Assembly (NCBI GenBank): GCA_964501265.1
Contig: CAZCSK010000005.1
Span: 1-64,000, forward strand
Length of the DNA stretch: 64,000 bases
DNA from: CAZCSK01 sp964501265
GTDB lineage: Bacteria > Actinomycetota > CADDZG01 > JAHWKV01
Direction: 5' to 3'
Positions 23,924-32,264 of the stretch are shown here, one piece after another; within the stretch, counting starts at the first letter, position 1, and each line of letters opens with the position of its first letter. The translations under genes were made by a program, and so were the position numbers. Below the pieces are notes generated by a model. It worked only from the letters and a program-made list of their open reading frames with translations, was not told where the DNA came from and did not search any database.

Positions 23924-24262
23924 TTAAGGATCTACTAGCGCCAGAATCTTCGCAGTGGCTTCCTCTATCACGCCATCAGGCGCGGGGCATAACCGCTCAG
24001 CCTTGCGAACGCGCCAATCGAGGCTCTTGACTTGGTCGCACAGGACAGCCCCGGTTGCTTTGGATCCCTTGGGAATCTCGACTTCGAACGGATACCCCTT
24101 GACGTTGGAAGTGATAGGGCAAAAGAGAGCGAGCCCAACCTTGCGGTTGTACGCCTTCGGTGAAATAACCAGGGCGGGTCTACGCCCGGCCTGCTCGTGT
24201 CCAGTCCGTGGATCGAAGTGCAACCAAACGATGTCACCTCGATCCGGCGCGTACTGGGCCAC
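23924..24262 (-). CDS. mazF: Type II toxin MazF (PemK-like mRNA interferase)
   Basis: Sequence-specific endoribonuclease of the MazF/PemK family. The 112-aa protein has the family starts GDIVWLHFDPRTGHEQAGRRPALVIS (split here as GDIVWLHFDPRTGHEQ and AGRRPALVIS), CPITSNVKGYPFEVEI and VLCDQVKSLDWR, matching E. coli MazF closely, including the catalytic Arg and Thr region. The GTG start shares a G with the mazE stop (TAGTG), the usual coupling in mazEF pairs. Confidence 0.93.
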   Translation of the reverse strand: MAQYAPDRGDIVWLHFDPRTGHEQAGRRPALVISPKAYNRKVGLALFCPITSNVKGYPFEVEIPKGSKATGAVLCDQVKSLDWRVRKAERLCPAPDGVIEEATAKILALVDP

Positions 24263-24501
24263 TACCAGACCTCTCGCCCGACTGGCGACCCTGATTCGAC
24301 TGCATCGTGAACATTCTTCGCCGTGATCGCCTTGACGAGTGAGGCTAGGTCGTACCGCCTCCGAAGGGGCCGAATAACTAATTCGTTGCCCTCGACGGCG
24401 ATGTCCACTATGGAGCCAGCCTTGACCTGGGTTTCTTCGGCGAATGCCTTAGGGATTCGAAGCCCGAGACTATTTCCCCATCGCTGTATTTTCGTGTGCA
24501 T
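24262..24501 (-). CDS. mazE: Antitoxin MazE (AbrB-fold)
   Basis: A 79-aa SpoVT/AbrB-type DNA-binding antitoxin: MHTKIQRWGNSLGLRIPKAF is the characteristic MazE N-terminus. The acidic and flexible C-terminus should wrap the MazF dimer. GAGAGCAGG provides the ribosome binding site for the ATG at 24501, preferred over an upstream ATG at 24531. Two TGTATA repeats upstream (24530-24545, minus strand) could be the autoregulatory operator. Confidence 0.92.
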   Translation of the reverse strand: MHTKIQRWGNSLGLRIPKAFAEETQVKAGSIVDIAVEGNELVIRPLRRRYDLASLVKAITAKNVHDAVESGSPVGREVW

Positions 24502-24636
24502 CCTGCTCTCCCAAAGCTCTAGGATATACATTGACTATACATACGGCGATGGAGCATGTCCAGTTCGCACGAAGCTTTAGGCGCTTAAGCAGCTAGCTTA
24601 CGACGGACCCCTCAGGGAACGTGACGAAGATCGCTC

Positions 24637-24936
24637 TTAGAAGAAGCCGAGGGCCGATCGAGCGAAGTCGCTCATGCGGTCGGGACCCCAGGGAGGGGTC
24701 ATGGTTAGTTCCGTAGTTACGCTCGACAGCCCCTCAATGCCGGTAAGAGCATCGCGAATATCGGTCTCGATCTGGGCCCCCGCGGGGCACCCCATCGACG
24801 TAAGCGTGAACAGGACGTGCGCGTCGCCGTCGGCAACCTTAACGTCGTAGATGAGGCCCAGGTCGACGATGTTGATCCCAATCTCGGGATCTACAACGAC
24901 CTTTAGGGCCTCACGTAGTTCCTCTTCTGTTTGCAT
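24637..24936 (-). CDS. MIP18/DUF59-type Fe-S assembly protein (SufT-like)
   Basis: A 99-aa protein of the DUF59/PaaD family: VVDPEIGINIVDLGLIYDVK, then LTSMGCPAGAQIETDIRDAL with the single reactive cysteine, and TMTPPWGPDRMSDFAR. Such proteins help mature Fe-S clusters, often with the SUF system, which is not in this window. It lies 1 bp downstream of the amidohydrolase gene, in the same direction. Confidence 0.88.
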   Translation of the reverse strand: MQTEEELREALKVVVDPEIGINIVDLGLIYDVKVADGDAHVLFTLTSMGCPAGAQIETDIRDALTGIEGLSSVTTELTMTPPWGPDRMSDFARSALGFF

Positions 24937-24937
24937 G

Positions 24938-25786
24938 TCAACTCAGTGTAAACCCCAGAAGGGCTTCTGCATTGCCGAACAGAACCCGCTGCGCGGCTTC
25001 GGGGGGAATCCCTAGTTGATCGAACTCCTCGAGGCAGCGCGCGGGATGCAGGAACGGGTAGTCACTTCCCCACAGAAACTGCTTACTGAGCCGGCCCCCC
25101 ATCTCCTTCACAACCTCAGCCGGGATATAGCGGGGCGCCCAACCTGAGATGTCGAGATAAACATTGGTCTTGTGAAGGGCCATGGCAATCGCTTCGGTGT
25201 GCCAGGGCCAGCCGAAGTGAGCCATCACGATTTTCAGGTTCGGGAAGCGCGCGGCGACCGGGTCGAGCAGAATCGGGCGGGCAAAGTCGATGCGTATTCC
25301 CTGGCCCCCCGGAGTTCCCGCCCCGATCCCAGATGTCCCCGTGTGAAAGATGCACACGGCTCCGAGTTCTTCAGCGGCAGCCCAAAGCTCGAAAAACCGC
25401 TCATCGCCAGGATCGAAGTTCTGCATGGACGGATGAAACTTGCCGCCCTTCATGCCGAGTTGCTTGATGCTGCGACTCAACTCCTCGGCGGCATTCGGTT
25501 TATGCGGATCTATTCCAGCGAAAGCAACGAATCGATCCGGGTATCGGGCCGCGGTGGCGGCAACGTCGTCGTTAGAAAGCGGGGGACGCCCTGTGAAGGT
25601 CTCGGCATCCCAGCCGAGCAGAACGCCGACGATGTCCAGGGCTGCGAACTCATTCGCAAGCTGTTCCATTGTCTTCAGTTCCACTTTTGCGCGAAAGTAC
25701 CGCTCGGCGCTTTCGCGGTAGGGCCCCATGCTGCCCTCAATCCACTCCTTTGTGGGCAGGTGTACGTGAAAATCGATCGCCCTCAT
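24938..25786 (-). CDS. Amidohydrolase family 2 protein
   Basis: A 282-aa TIM-barrel metal-dependent hydrolase (amidohydrolase_2/ACMSD-like). Features are MRAIDFHVHLPTKEW with the first HxH metal pair, GIDPHKPN, FHTGTSGIG, IVMAHFGWPWHTEA and the C-terminal LWGSDYPF aspartate. Members act as decarboxylases or hydrolases of aromatic or lactone substrates; the substrate here cannot be read from sequence. The ATG overlaps the antiporter stop by 4 bp. Confidence 0.85.
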   Translation of the reverse strand: MRAIDFHVHLPTKEWIEGSMGPYRESAERYFRAKVELKTMEQLANEFAALDIVGVLLGWDAETFTGRPPLSNDDVAATAARYPDRFVAFAGIDPHKPNAAEELSRSIKQLGMKGGKFHPSMQNFDPGDERFFELWAAAEELGAVCIFHTGTSGIGAGTPGGQGIRIDFARPILLDPVAARFPNLKIVMAHFGWPWHTEAIAMALHKTNVYLDISGWAPRYIPAEVVKEMGGRLSKQFLWGSDYPFLHPARCLEEFDQLGIPPEAAQRVLFGNAEALLGFTLS

Positions 25787-26820
25787 AGGAAGTAGAACGA
25801 TATTCCCATGATGACGTAGGCTGCGATCAGCTGAGCCCCCTCAAGCCAGTTAGAACGACCGTCAAGGGCTATGAACGCCACTATGGCCGCCGACATCCCC
25901 ACCACGGCCACTTCGAATCCCGAAAAGAAAAAGTCCATCGGCTTGCCGACAGCAAGGGATATGAAGACCAACAGCGGGGCGATGAACAGCGCAATCTGGG
26001 TCGATGATCCGACCGCGATCTCGATCGCCGTATCAACTTTGTTTTTCATCGCGAGAAAGATGGCGCTGGAATGTTCGGCGGCATTGCCTACGATCGGTAT
26101 GAGGATAAGCCCTACGAACAGCTTCGACATCCCTATCGTTTCGGTGGCCGCTTCTAAGGATGACACGAGCAGCTCGCTCTCCAGGGCTACAAACACCGTG
26201 GCAGCAGCAAGCAATCCTCCGGCTGCCCGTCGTGACATCTTGGCGGTCTCCTGCTCGTGATAAATGGCGAAGATGTCCTGATGGGTCACAAATGAAAAAA
26301 TCAGTGAGGATACGTACAGCACGATCAAAACCCCTGCCACTCCGAGGGATACGGCCTCTTCGGCTGCAAAGGAAGCGTTGGGTACGGCTCCATGAAAAAG
26401 AGCCGGCATCATGATTCCGACGACCGCCAGGACTAGCGATGCGGTGTGCATCCCCGCCACACGAGAGTTAAATTCCTGCTCTCTGAACTTGATGCCGCCA
26501 AGAAGGAAGGCGGCCCCCAACACTAGGAGCAAGTTGCCGATGATCGAACCGGTGATCGTGACCTTCACTACCTCGGCTTCACCGGCGCGGATAAGAAATA
26601 TGGCAATGATGAGTTCGGTCACGTTTCCGAAGGTGGCGTTGAGCAATCCACCGATCCGCGGGCCGGTGTGGATGGCGAGATCCTCGGTGGCCCGGCCTAT
26701 CAAGCCCGCCAGAGGGATGATGGCGATAATGGCAGTGACAAAAGTTAGCGTTTCCAAGCCCAGGCGCGAGGCGACGATCGAGACCGGGACGGCGACCAAC
26801 CCCCAGCGTAGTTTTTTCAT
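25783..26820 (-). CDS. cax: Ca2+/H+ antiporter of the CaCA (CAX) family
   Basis: Integral membrane cation exchanger with about eleven helices. The two internal alpha repeats are visible: GGLLNATFGNVTELIIAIF in the first half and VGNAAEHSSAIFLAMKNK in the second, both with the conserved acidic residues of CAX proteins. The ATG at 26820 has AGGG about 10 bases before it; a TTG at 26829 lies too near. A long repeat copy lies upstream, between this gene and the divergent glycosyltransferase. Confidence 0.92.
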   Translation of the reverse strand: MKKLRWGLVAVPVSIVASRLGLETLTFVTAIIAIIPLAGLIGRATEDLAIHTGPRIGGLLNATFGNVTELIIAIFLIRAGEAEVVKVTITGSIIGNLLLVLGAAFLLGGIKFREQEFNSRVAGMHTASLVLAVVGIMMPALFHGAVPNASFAAEEAVSLGVAGVLIVLYVSSLIFSFVTHQDIFAIYHEQETAKMSRRAAGGLLAAATVFVALESELLVSSLEAATETIGMSKLFVGLILIPIVGNAAEHSSAIFLAMKNKVDTAIEIAVGSSTQIALFIAPLLVFISLAVGKPMDFFFSGFEVAVVGMSAAIVAFIALDGRSNWLEGAQLIAAYVIMGISFYFL

Positions 26821-26853
26821 GAAGTCCAAACCCTATCTGACGACACGGTCGAC

Positions 26854-26931
26854 TTGGGGGGCCCGGGGGGGTAGCAGCCGCCAACAAGGAGGACTTGTGC
26901 GCGCCAGAAGCTGCGAACCCCCCGAATCAAG
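26854..26931 (+). repeat. Dispersed palindromic repeat, long copy (upstream of glycosyltransferase)
   Basis: TTGGGGGGCCCGGGGGGGTA and GCAGCCGCC on the left, a middle with AAGGAGGACTTG, then GCGCGCCAGAAGCTGCGAAC and CCCCCGAATCAAG on the right, ending one base before the glycosyltransferase ATG. It fills most of the divergent gap. Within it lie a strong Shine-Dalgarno and a 12-codon ORF. Confidence 0.87.
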
Positions 26932-26935
26932 ATGA
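26897..26935 (+). CDS. 12-codon leader ORF within the repeat, coupled to the glycosyltransferase
   Basis: GTG at 26897 follows AAGGAGG with a 4-base gap and opens MRARSCEPPESR; its TGA overlaps the glycosyltransferase ATG as ATGA. The glycosyltransferase has no other ribosome binding site, so this leader may load ribosomes by termination-reinitiation. The peptide is entirely repeat-encoded. Its expression is inferred, not shown. Confidence 0.45.
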   Translation: MRARSCEPPESR

Positions 26936-27675
26936 CGGCGGAATTCACCAATCCCAACGCAGTGCCGTCGCTACTTTCAGATCCCGACACAGTCGCTTTT
27001 TCGATAGTGACCTTCGGAGATGGCTGGCCGGAAGATCTTGTCCGCCTGGCTAACGGCCTATCTGCCCATTGTGGTCATCTCAACTACGAGATCGTCGCGG
27101 TCTGTAATGGATCCGACGAACTTCAGGCGTCGGCCGATAAGACTGGCGCACGGGTTATTGCCTTCAAGCAGCGAGTTGGATTCGGCGCCGGTCGAAATGC
27201 AGGGATCTTGCAGGCCTTGGGCGAGGTTGTTGTTATCGCCGACACCAGCATTGAACCGGTCGGGGATTTTCTGTCGCCGCTGGGGGCGGCTCTGGCGGAC
27301 CGCTCCATCGGCATGGCCGGCGCTTGGGGACTCGTCACAGATGACATGCGCTCGTTTGAGGAAGCCACCAGCGGCGAGGTCGACGCGCTTCAGGCCTACT
27401 GCATGGCGTTTAGACGGGCCGACGTCGCAGCCGTTGGTATGTTCGACCCGAAGTACAAGTTCTACCGAAATGCCGATATTGATTTCTCGATGCGATGGCG
27501 CGCCGCGGACCACAAGATCGTCGCGCTAAAGCTCCCACTCCTCCGGCACACCCACCGCGAATGGGAATCGCTTTCTGAAACCGAACGCGACAAGAAGAGC
27601 CGAGACAACTTCGCGCGATTTCTGCGTTCTTGGGGTGGGTATGGGCAAACTGCTGGAAGTAGACGCGATGAGTGA
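26932..27675 (+). CDS. Family 2 glycosyltransferase
   Basis: A 247-aa GT-A fold protein (GT2). FSIVTFGDGWPEDLVRLANG, EIVAVCNGS and GFGAGRNAGILQALGEVVVIADTS (in pieces GFGAGRNAGILQ and VVVIADTS) are typical of GT2 enzymes that transfer sugars to polysaccharide or lipid acceptors; MCMAFRRADV-like AYCMAFRRADVAAVG and FYRNADIDFSMRWR correspond to the acceptor-side motif. No membrane helix is seen. It is followed by a methyltransferase gene overlapping by 8 bp. The sugar and acceptor are unknown. Confidence 0.85.
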   Translation: MTAEFTNPNAVPSLLSDPDTVAFSIVTFGDGWPEDLVRLANGLSAHCGHLNYEIVAVCNGSDELQASADKTGARVIAFKQRVGFGAGRNAGILQALGEVVVIADTSIEPVGDFLSPLGAALADRSIGMAGAWGLVTDDMRSFEEATSGEVDALQAYCMAFRRADVAAVGMFDPKYKFYRNADIDFSMRWRAADHKIVALKLPLLRHTHREWESLSETERDKKSRDNFARFLRSWGGYGQTAGSRRDE

Positions 27676-28498
27676 CGAAGTCGTCAAGCAAACGAGGCCC
27701 GTGAACGGCGATGATCGGGAACGACTTCGAGAGACGTTTGACGCGGTCGCAGATTCCTATGACAGCGCCCGACCCGACTATCCGCCCAAGCTCTTCGACG
27801 ATTTTGCTGAGATCGCTAGGCTCCCAACCGGAGCCCGCTTACTAGAGATCGGGTGCGGAACCGGCAAGGCCACACGTCCTCTAGCGGAGCGGGGCTTTCG
27901 AATCTTTGCGCTTGAGTTGGGGGCCAACCTCGCGCGAGTGGCTCGCAAGACCTTCGCCAGCTTTCCGGATGTTGAAGTGGTGAACAGTGCGTTTGAAACA
28001 TGGGACCACAGACCTTCCTTCTTCGACGCTGTCTTCGCGGCAACGTCTTGGCACTGGCTGGACGCAAGCGTCAAGTACTCCAAGGCTGCGGCCCTACTTC
28101 GACCCCGTGGAGCCTTAGCATTCTGGAGCGCGACTCATGCCTTTCCGAAAGACTTCGATCCCTTCTTTACCGAGATCCAAGACGTATACGACGCCATAGG
28201 TGAAAGCTCCGAAGGCTCTTGGCCCCCACCCCCTCCCGAAGTTGTCCCGGACGAAGCGGCGGAAATACTCGGAACTGGACTATTCGAAGATGTTGTTGTG
28301 CGCCGTTATCTCTGGGAGATCACGTACACCGCCCAGGAGTACATCCACCTCCTTGACACCTTTTCGGGGCACAGAGCTATGTCGCCAGAGAATCGAGACA
28401 GGTTGTACGCGGAGGTGCGCGCTCGCATCGCGCGCCGGCCCAGCCAAAACGTCAGGCGACACTGGCATTCGATACTTCACGTTGCTCGCCGGCCGTAG
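27668..28498 (+). CDS. Class I SAM-dependent methyltransferase
   Basis: A 276-aa Rossmann-fold methyltransferase. Motif I is RLLEIGCGTGKATRPLA, followed by IFALELGANLARVARKTF and FDAVFAATSWHWLD, resembling the UbiE/trans-aconitate methyltransferase group. The ATG at 27668 has GGAAG upstream and overlaps the glycosyltransferase stop; the frame is open further upstream but within the preceding gene. The substrate is unknown, perhaps the product of the neighbouring glycosyltransferase. Confidence 0.87.
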   Translation: MSDEVVKQTRPVNGDDRERLRETFDAVADSYDSARPDYPPKLFDDFAEIARLPTGARLLEIGCGTGKATRPLAERGFRIFALELGANLARVARKTFASFPDVEVVNSAFETWDHRPSFFDAVFAATSWHWLDASVKYSKAAALLRPRGALAFWSATHAFPKDFDPFFTEIQDVYDAIGESSEGSWPPPPPEVVPDEAAEILGTGLFEDVVVRRYLWEITYTAQEYIHLLDTFSGHRAMSPENRDRLYAEVRARIARRPSQNVRRHWHSILHVARRP

Positions 28499-28540
28499 CG
28501 CCACCAAGGTAGCCCAGAGAAAACTGTGATTTTGACCGTC

Positions 28541-29188
28541 CTACGTTTGGTCGCCAGCGAGCAACAACCTCTTTATACCTCCGGCAACTGCCGCGGGATC
28601 GCCGGCGTCGGTGAGGGCCCTCAACACAGAAACTCGGGTTGCGCCAGCGTCCTGGACTAGTCGCAGGTTGGACAGATCGATGCCGCCGATGGCGAAAAAT
28701 GGCGTTCGTGCTACTTCAGCCGCATAGCTCACCAGTCCTAGGCCAACCGCGGGCCTCCCGGCCTTGGTCGGAGTTTCATACACCGGCCCCACCCCGATGT
28801 AGTCGGCGCCCGACTCACCCGAGCGAAGGACCTCCGCTTCCGAGTGGGTCGAGAGTCCGATCAGCGCTTCGGCTCCCATTAAGCGGCGGGCTTGGCCGAC
28901 CGGCATATCGTCCTGTCCCAAATGCACCCCATCGGCCCCGCACGCAAGAGCGGCTTCCACAGAGTCGTTGATTATGAACAGAGCCCCGTGTTCGCTGGTC
29001 CGTTTGCGAACGATCTCACCGAAAGGTTTCAGTTCGTCTGCCCCCATTTGCTTATCCCGGAGCTGCACCATGTCGACTCCCGCTTCAAGAACTAAAGCAA
29101 GGAACCGATCGAGGTCCCCGTATGCGGGCCGCGCTGGGGTGACGAGATAGAGCAGAGTGCGCGACAGCCTCGATTGAACACCGATCAT
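28541..29188 (-). CDS. thiE: Thiamine-phosphate synthase ThiE
   Basis: Joins HMP-PP and the thiazole phosphate into thiamine phosphate. The 215-aa TIM barrel shows LYLVTPARPAYGDLDRFL, MVQLRDKQMGADEL, FIINDSVEAALACGADGVHL, GQDDMPV, DYIGVGPVYETPTKAGRPAV-type motif and FFAIGGIDLSN. AGGAG lies 5 bases before the ATG. It is divergent from metE and about 3 kb from the thiCOSG operon; no TPP aptamer is visible in front of it. Confidence 0.95.
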   Translation of the reverse strand: MIGVQSRLSRTLLYLVTPARPAYGDLDRFLALVLEAGVDMVQLRDKQMGADELKPFGEIVRKRTSEHGALFIINDSVEAALACGADGVHLGQDDMPVGQARRLMGAEALIGLSTHSEAEVLRSGESGADYIGVGPVYETPTKAGRPAVGLGLVSYAAEVARTPFFAIGGIDLSNLRLVQDAGATRVSVLRALTDAGDPAAVAGGIKRLLLAGDQT

Positions 29189-29218
29189 GATCTCCTAGGT
29201 TAATATGGAGCAATCCCC

Positions 29219-29237
29219 AAGAGGCGAAGCGCCTCTT
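29219..29237. promoter_or_regulatory. Perfect hairpin palindrome in the thiE-metE divergent region
   Basis: AAGAGGCG-AAG-CGCCTCTT is an exact 8-bp inverted repeat with a 3-base loop in the metE leader, 27 bp before the metE start. It could be an operator shared by the divergent genes or a leader hairpin. No riboswitch (SAM or B12) fits in this 75-bp gap. Confidence 0.4.
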
Positions 29238-29263
29238 AGCCAACATAGGAGCACAACGACCCG

Positions 29264-31552
29264 ATGATCCTTTCGAGCATTGCAGGCTTCCCCCGAATCG
29301 GCCCTAAACGAGAACTCAAAACCGCAACCGAAGGGTTCTGGGCAGGCAAAGTGTCTCAGGCCGATCTCTTGGCCGCGACGGCCAAAATCCGCCGCGACAA
29401 TTGGGAGTTCATCAAGAAATCCGGAGTGGACCTAATCTCCTCCAATGACTTCAGTTTGTACGACCACGTTCTCGACACGATTTGCATGACAGGCGCAGTG
29501 CCCGAGCGTTACGGACACGCGGGGGGCGGGGATTCGGTCGATCTCGATACCTACTTCGCAATGGCCCGCGGCAAGCAGACGGATGGCACCGATGTCGTGG
29601 CCATGGAGATGACCAAGTGGTTTAACACCAACTACCACTACCTCGTTCCGGAATTCGGCCCCGACACCTCGTTTGACTTGTCGGGTACCAAACCGGTGGA
29701 CGAATATCTCGAAGCCAAGCAACTGGGAATCGAAACTATTCCCGTACTCGTGGGCCCGGTCTCCTTCCTCCTTCTTGGAAAGGCTGACACCTTCGCGCCT
29801 TTGACGCTTCTTGATCAACTGCTACCCGTTTACGAACAATTGCTGGCACGACTAGGCGAGGCCGGCGCCACGTGGGTGCAGTTCGATGAACCCGTATTCG
29901 TCGAGGACCGTTCCCCCGAAGACCTCGCTGCGCTCAGTAGGTGCTATGAGCGTCTGGGGGCTATCAGCAGAAGGCCAAAGATCCTGATCAAGACATACTT
30001 CGATCACACCGGCGAGGCCTATCCGGTTTTGAGCCGCCTCCCGATTGAAGGATTGGGGCTCGACTTCGTGGCAGGGGCTACCAACGAGGCCCTCGTCGCT
30101 GCCGAGGGCTTGACGAACAAGACTTTGTTCGCGGGTGTCGTTGACGGTCACAACATTTGGATCAATGACCTCGATCAGACACTGGCTCTGCTTGAGCGGC
30201 TGCGCGGCCTGTGTGCGCAACTGGTAGTCACGAACTCGTGCTCGCTCCAGCACGTGCCTCTCGATTCGGATCATGAACCCAAACTCGACCCAGAAGTGCG
30301 CTCATGGCTTTCCTTCGCCAAACAGAAAGTCGGCGAAGTGGTCACTCTCACCAAGGCAATGAACGAGGGAGCGAATGCCAACTCGAACGCGTTTGCCTCA
30401 AACCGATCCAGACTCCAGAGTCGGCGCACATCCAGCCGAGCCGTTAACCCGCAAGTGCGGGAACGCGTTGCCGCCTTGAGTGACACCGACGGCCGGAGAG
30501 CATCCGAGTACGCGGTCCGAAGGGAACTCCAGCGGCGGGCTCTTGATCTCCCACCGTTTCCGACCACGACCATCGGCTCCTATCCCCAGACTAAGGAGAT
30601 CAGGCATGCGCGAGCGCAACTGAGAAGAGGCGAGCTCACACCCGAGCGCTACATCGAAGAGACGAAGTCAGAAATCGAGAGAGTGATTCGCTTTCAAGAA
30701 AAGGCGGGGCTCGACGTACTTGTTCATGGCGAGCCGGAACGCAATGACATGGTTCAGTACTTCTCAGAACTCCTTGACGGCTACGCCTTCTCTCAGAACG
30801 GTTGGGTGCAGTCCTACGGGACCCGCTATGTGAGACCTCCCATAATCTACGGCGACATCTCAAGACCCAAGCCTATGACGGTCGAATGGACCCGTTACGC
30901 ACAGTCGCTTACCGACAAGCCCGTGAAAGGAATGCTCACCGGCCCCGTCACCATGCTTATGTGGTCTTTCGTTAGGGACGACCAGCCGCGCCGAGACACC
31001 TGCATCCAGTTGGCACTGGCTCTTCGCGACGAAGTGGCCGATCTCGAAGCCATAGGTCAAAAAGTCATCCAGGTCGACGAGGCCGCGCTGCGAGAGGGCT
31101 TGCCGCTGCGAAGTGACAAGTGGGCCGAGTATCTGGATTGGGCCGTGTATTGCTTCCGACTGACAACCTCAGTAGTAGCTGACGAAACTCAGATCCACAT
31201 GCATATGTGCTATTCAGATTTCGGCGACATCATCTCGGCCATCGACGGACTCGATGCAGACGTCTCCCTGATCGAGGCTTCGCGTTCCGACATGGAGTTG
31301 CTCGACGACTTCCGTAACACCGGGTTTGAACGGGAGATAGGCCCAGGCGTATACGACATTCATTCGCCCCGAGTGCCGTCGGTAGATGAAATGGCAGAGA
31401 AGCTGCGCTTGGCGGCCAAGGTTATAGACGTATCACGCGTTTGGGTCACACCAGACTGTGGCCTTAAGACGCGAGACTGGGCGGAGACCGAACCAAGTCT
31501 GAAGAACATGGTCGAAGCCGCCGAAAGAGTTCGGGCCGAACTGGCCCCCTAG
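29264..31552 (+). CDS. metE: Cobalamin-independent methionine synthase MetE
   Basis: Transfers a methyl group from 5-methyl-THF-polyglutamate to homocysteine. The 762-aa protein has two barrels: the N-terminal one begins SSIAGFPRIGPKRELKTATE, the C-terminal one begins FPTTTIGSYPQTKEIR. The zinc ligands appear as HMHMCYSDF (His and Cys), the Glu of the following strand and TPDCGLKTRDW (Cys). AGGAG lies 12 bases before the ATG. Length is normal. A G/C-rich repeat of the RAYT unit lies directly after the stop. Confidence 0.96.
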   Translation: MILSSIAGFPRIGPKRELKTATEGFWAGKVSQADLLAATAKIRRDNWEFIKKSGVDLISSNDFSLYDHVLDTICMTGAVPERYGHAGGGDSVDLDTYFAMARGKQTDGTDVVAMEMTKWFNTNYHYLVPEFGPDTSFDLSGTKPVDEYLEAKQLGIETIPVLVGPVSFLLLGKADTFAPLTLLDQLLPVYEQLLARLGEAGATWVQFDEPVFVEDRSPEDLAALSRCYERLGAISRRPKILIKTYFDHTGEAYPVLSRLPIEGLGLDFVAGATNEALVAAEGLTNKTLFAGVVDGHNIWINDLDQTLALLERLRGLCAQLVVTNSCSLQHVPLDSDHEPKLDPEVRSWLSFAKQKVGEVVTLTKAMNEGANANSNAFASNRSRLQSRRTSSRAVNPQVRERVAALSDTDGRRASEYAVRRELQRRALDLPPFPTTTIGSYPQTKEIRHARAQLRRGELTPERYIEETKSEIERVIRFQEKAGLDVLVHGEPERNDMVQYFSELLDGYAFSQNGWVQSYGTRYVRPPIIYGDISRPKPMTVEWTRYAQSLTDKPVKGMLTGPVTMLMWSFVRDDQPRRDTCIQLALALRDEVADLEAIGQKVIQVDEAALREGLPLRSDKWAEYLDWAVYCFRLTTSVVADETQIHMHMCYSDFGDIISAIDGLDADVSLIEASRSDMELLDDFRNTGFEREIGPGVYDIHSPRVPSVDEMAEKLRLAAKVIDVSRVWVTPDCGLKTRDWAETEPSLKNMVEAAERVRAELAP

Positions 31553-31672
31553 CCCCCCACCAGGGGGCGCGACACCCCCATACCCCTATGCTTCCCGTGC
31601 CTCAAGTTCGTTGGGGGTGGTTGCGGCCCCGTCCGAGCATTGTTGGGGGCGCTAGTTAAGGTGGGACGATCC
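31553..31672. repeat. metE 3' region with hairpin and inverted copy of the RAYT repeat
   Basis: CCCCCCACCAGGGGGC right after the metE stop can form a short GC hairpin without a T-tract. GGGGGCGCGACACCCCC at 31563-31579 is the reverse complement of the GGGGTGTCGCGCCCCC unit found on the far side of the RAYT gene (32265-32357). The two sets thus face each other and bracket the transposase gene. No gene is visible in this stretch. Confidence 0.65.
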
Positions 31673-32170
31673 CTACGTCACGAAACTGATGTCGTTCTTG
31701 GCGAGCTGAATCGGGCTTTTACCAACGCCGAACCATTCTCCACAACTAGATAGAGCGTAATCAGGCGGATTACCGACTAGGCCTTCTTTCGCTGGATTGT
31801 TGTGAATGTACTCCATGGCCTGATGCAAACTGAGTTCGTCCCGCATTGCCACATCCCAGTAGCCTCGCTGCCACAACGCGCCGCCAGCCATCCCATCCCT
31901 CATCAGCCGATGGACCGAAGCGAGCTTAAGCGCCTGAACAACATACCCAACAGGCATGGGGTAGGGCCCGATCAACAGGTGTAGATGATCAGGCATGAGG
32001 GCAAAGGCGTATATAGGAAGCTCCATTCGAGCCCGCTCGTGCTCTAAAGCATCCAAACAAGCTATGCCGAGCTTGATGTTCTTGAAATGAGGAATCCTCC
32101 ATCGAGTTGGCCAAGAAAGGTGGTTGGGATAGAGATTCGAATCCTCAAGGTGGGCCGGCTTCTTATGCAT
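31673..32170 (-). CDS. REP-associated tyrosine transposase (RAYT, Y1_Tnp/TnpA_REP)
   Basis: A 165-aa HUH-superfamily protein. Motifs are IPHFKN near the N-terminus, IYAFALMPDHLHLLIGP with the HLH (HUH-type) metal pair, and the tyrosine helix AMEYIHNNPAKEGLVGNPPD followed by YALSSCGEW, the standard order of RAYTs. RAYTs are single-copy enzymes thought to mobilise palindromic REP sequences that flank them. Here G/C-rich repeat units lie on both sides in opposite orientation. The ATG at 32170 is used; the frame is open upstream but through the repeats. It looks intact. Confidence 0.9.
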   Translation of the reverse strand: MHKKPAHLEDSNLYPNHLSWPTRWRIPHFKNIKLGIACLDALEHERARMELPIYAFALMPDHLHLLIGPYPMPVGYVVQALKLASVHRLMRDGMAGGALWQRGYWDVAMRDELSLHQAMEYIHNNPAKEGLVGNPPDYALSSCGEWFGVGKSPIQLAKNDISFVT

Positions 32171-32264
32171 AGCCTCAGAGTAGCGACGACGTACGACAAA
32201 ATTTTGGTCTTCCTGCAATTGAGTCCGGGCCACATTCAACCAAATGCCTGGTGTTAAGGGTCGA

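Noticed and set aside
23924..24501. mazEF as part of a mobile island
   Set aside because: No integrase, direct repeats or composition break is visible next to it.
24990..25012. GGCTTCGGGGGGAATCCC in the amidohydrolase gene as a repeat copy
   Set aside because: It encodes normal protein residues (GIPPEAAQ) in a plausible helix and lacks other repeat blocks.
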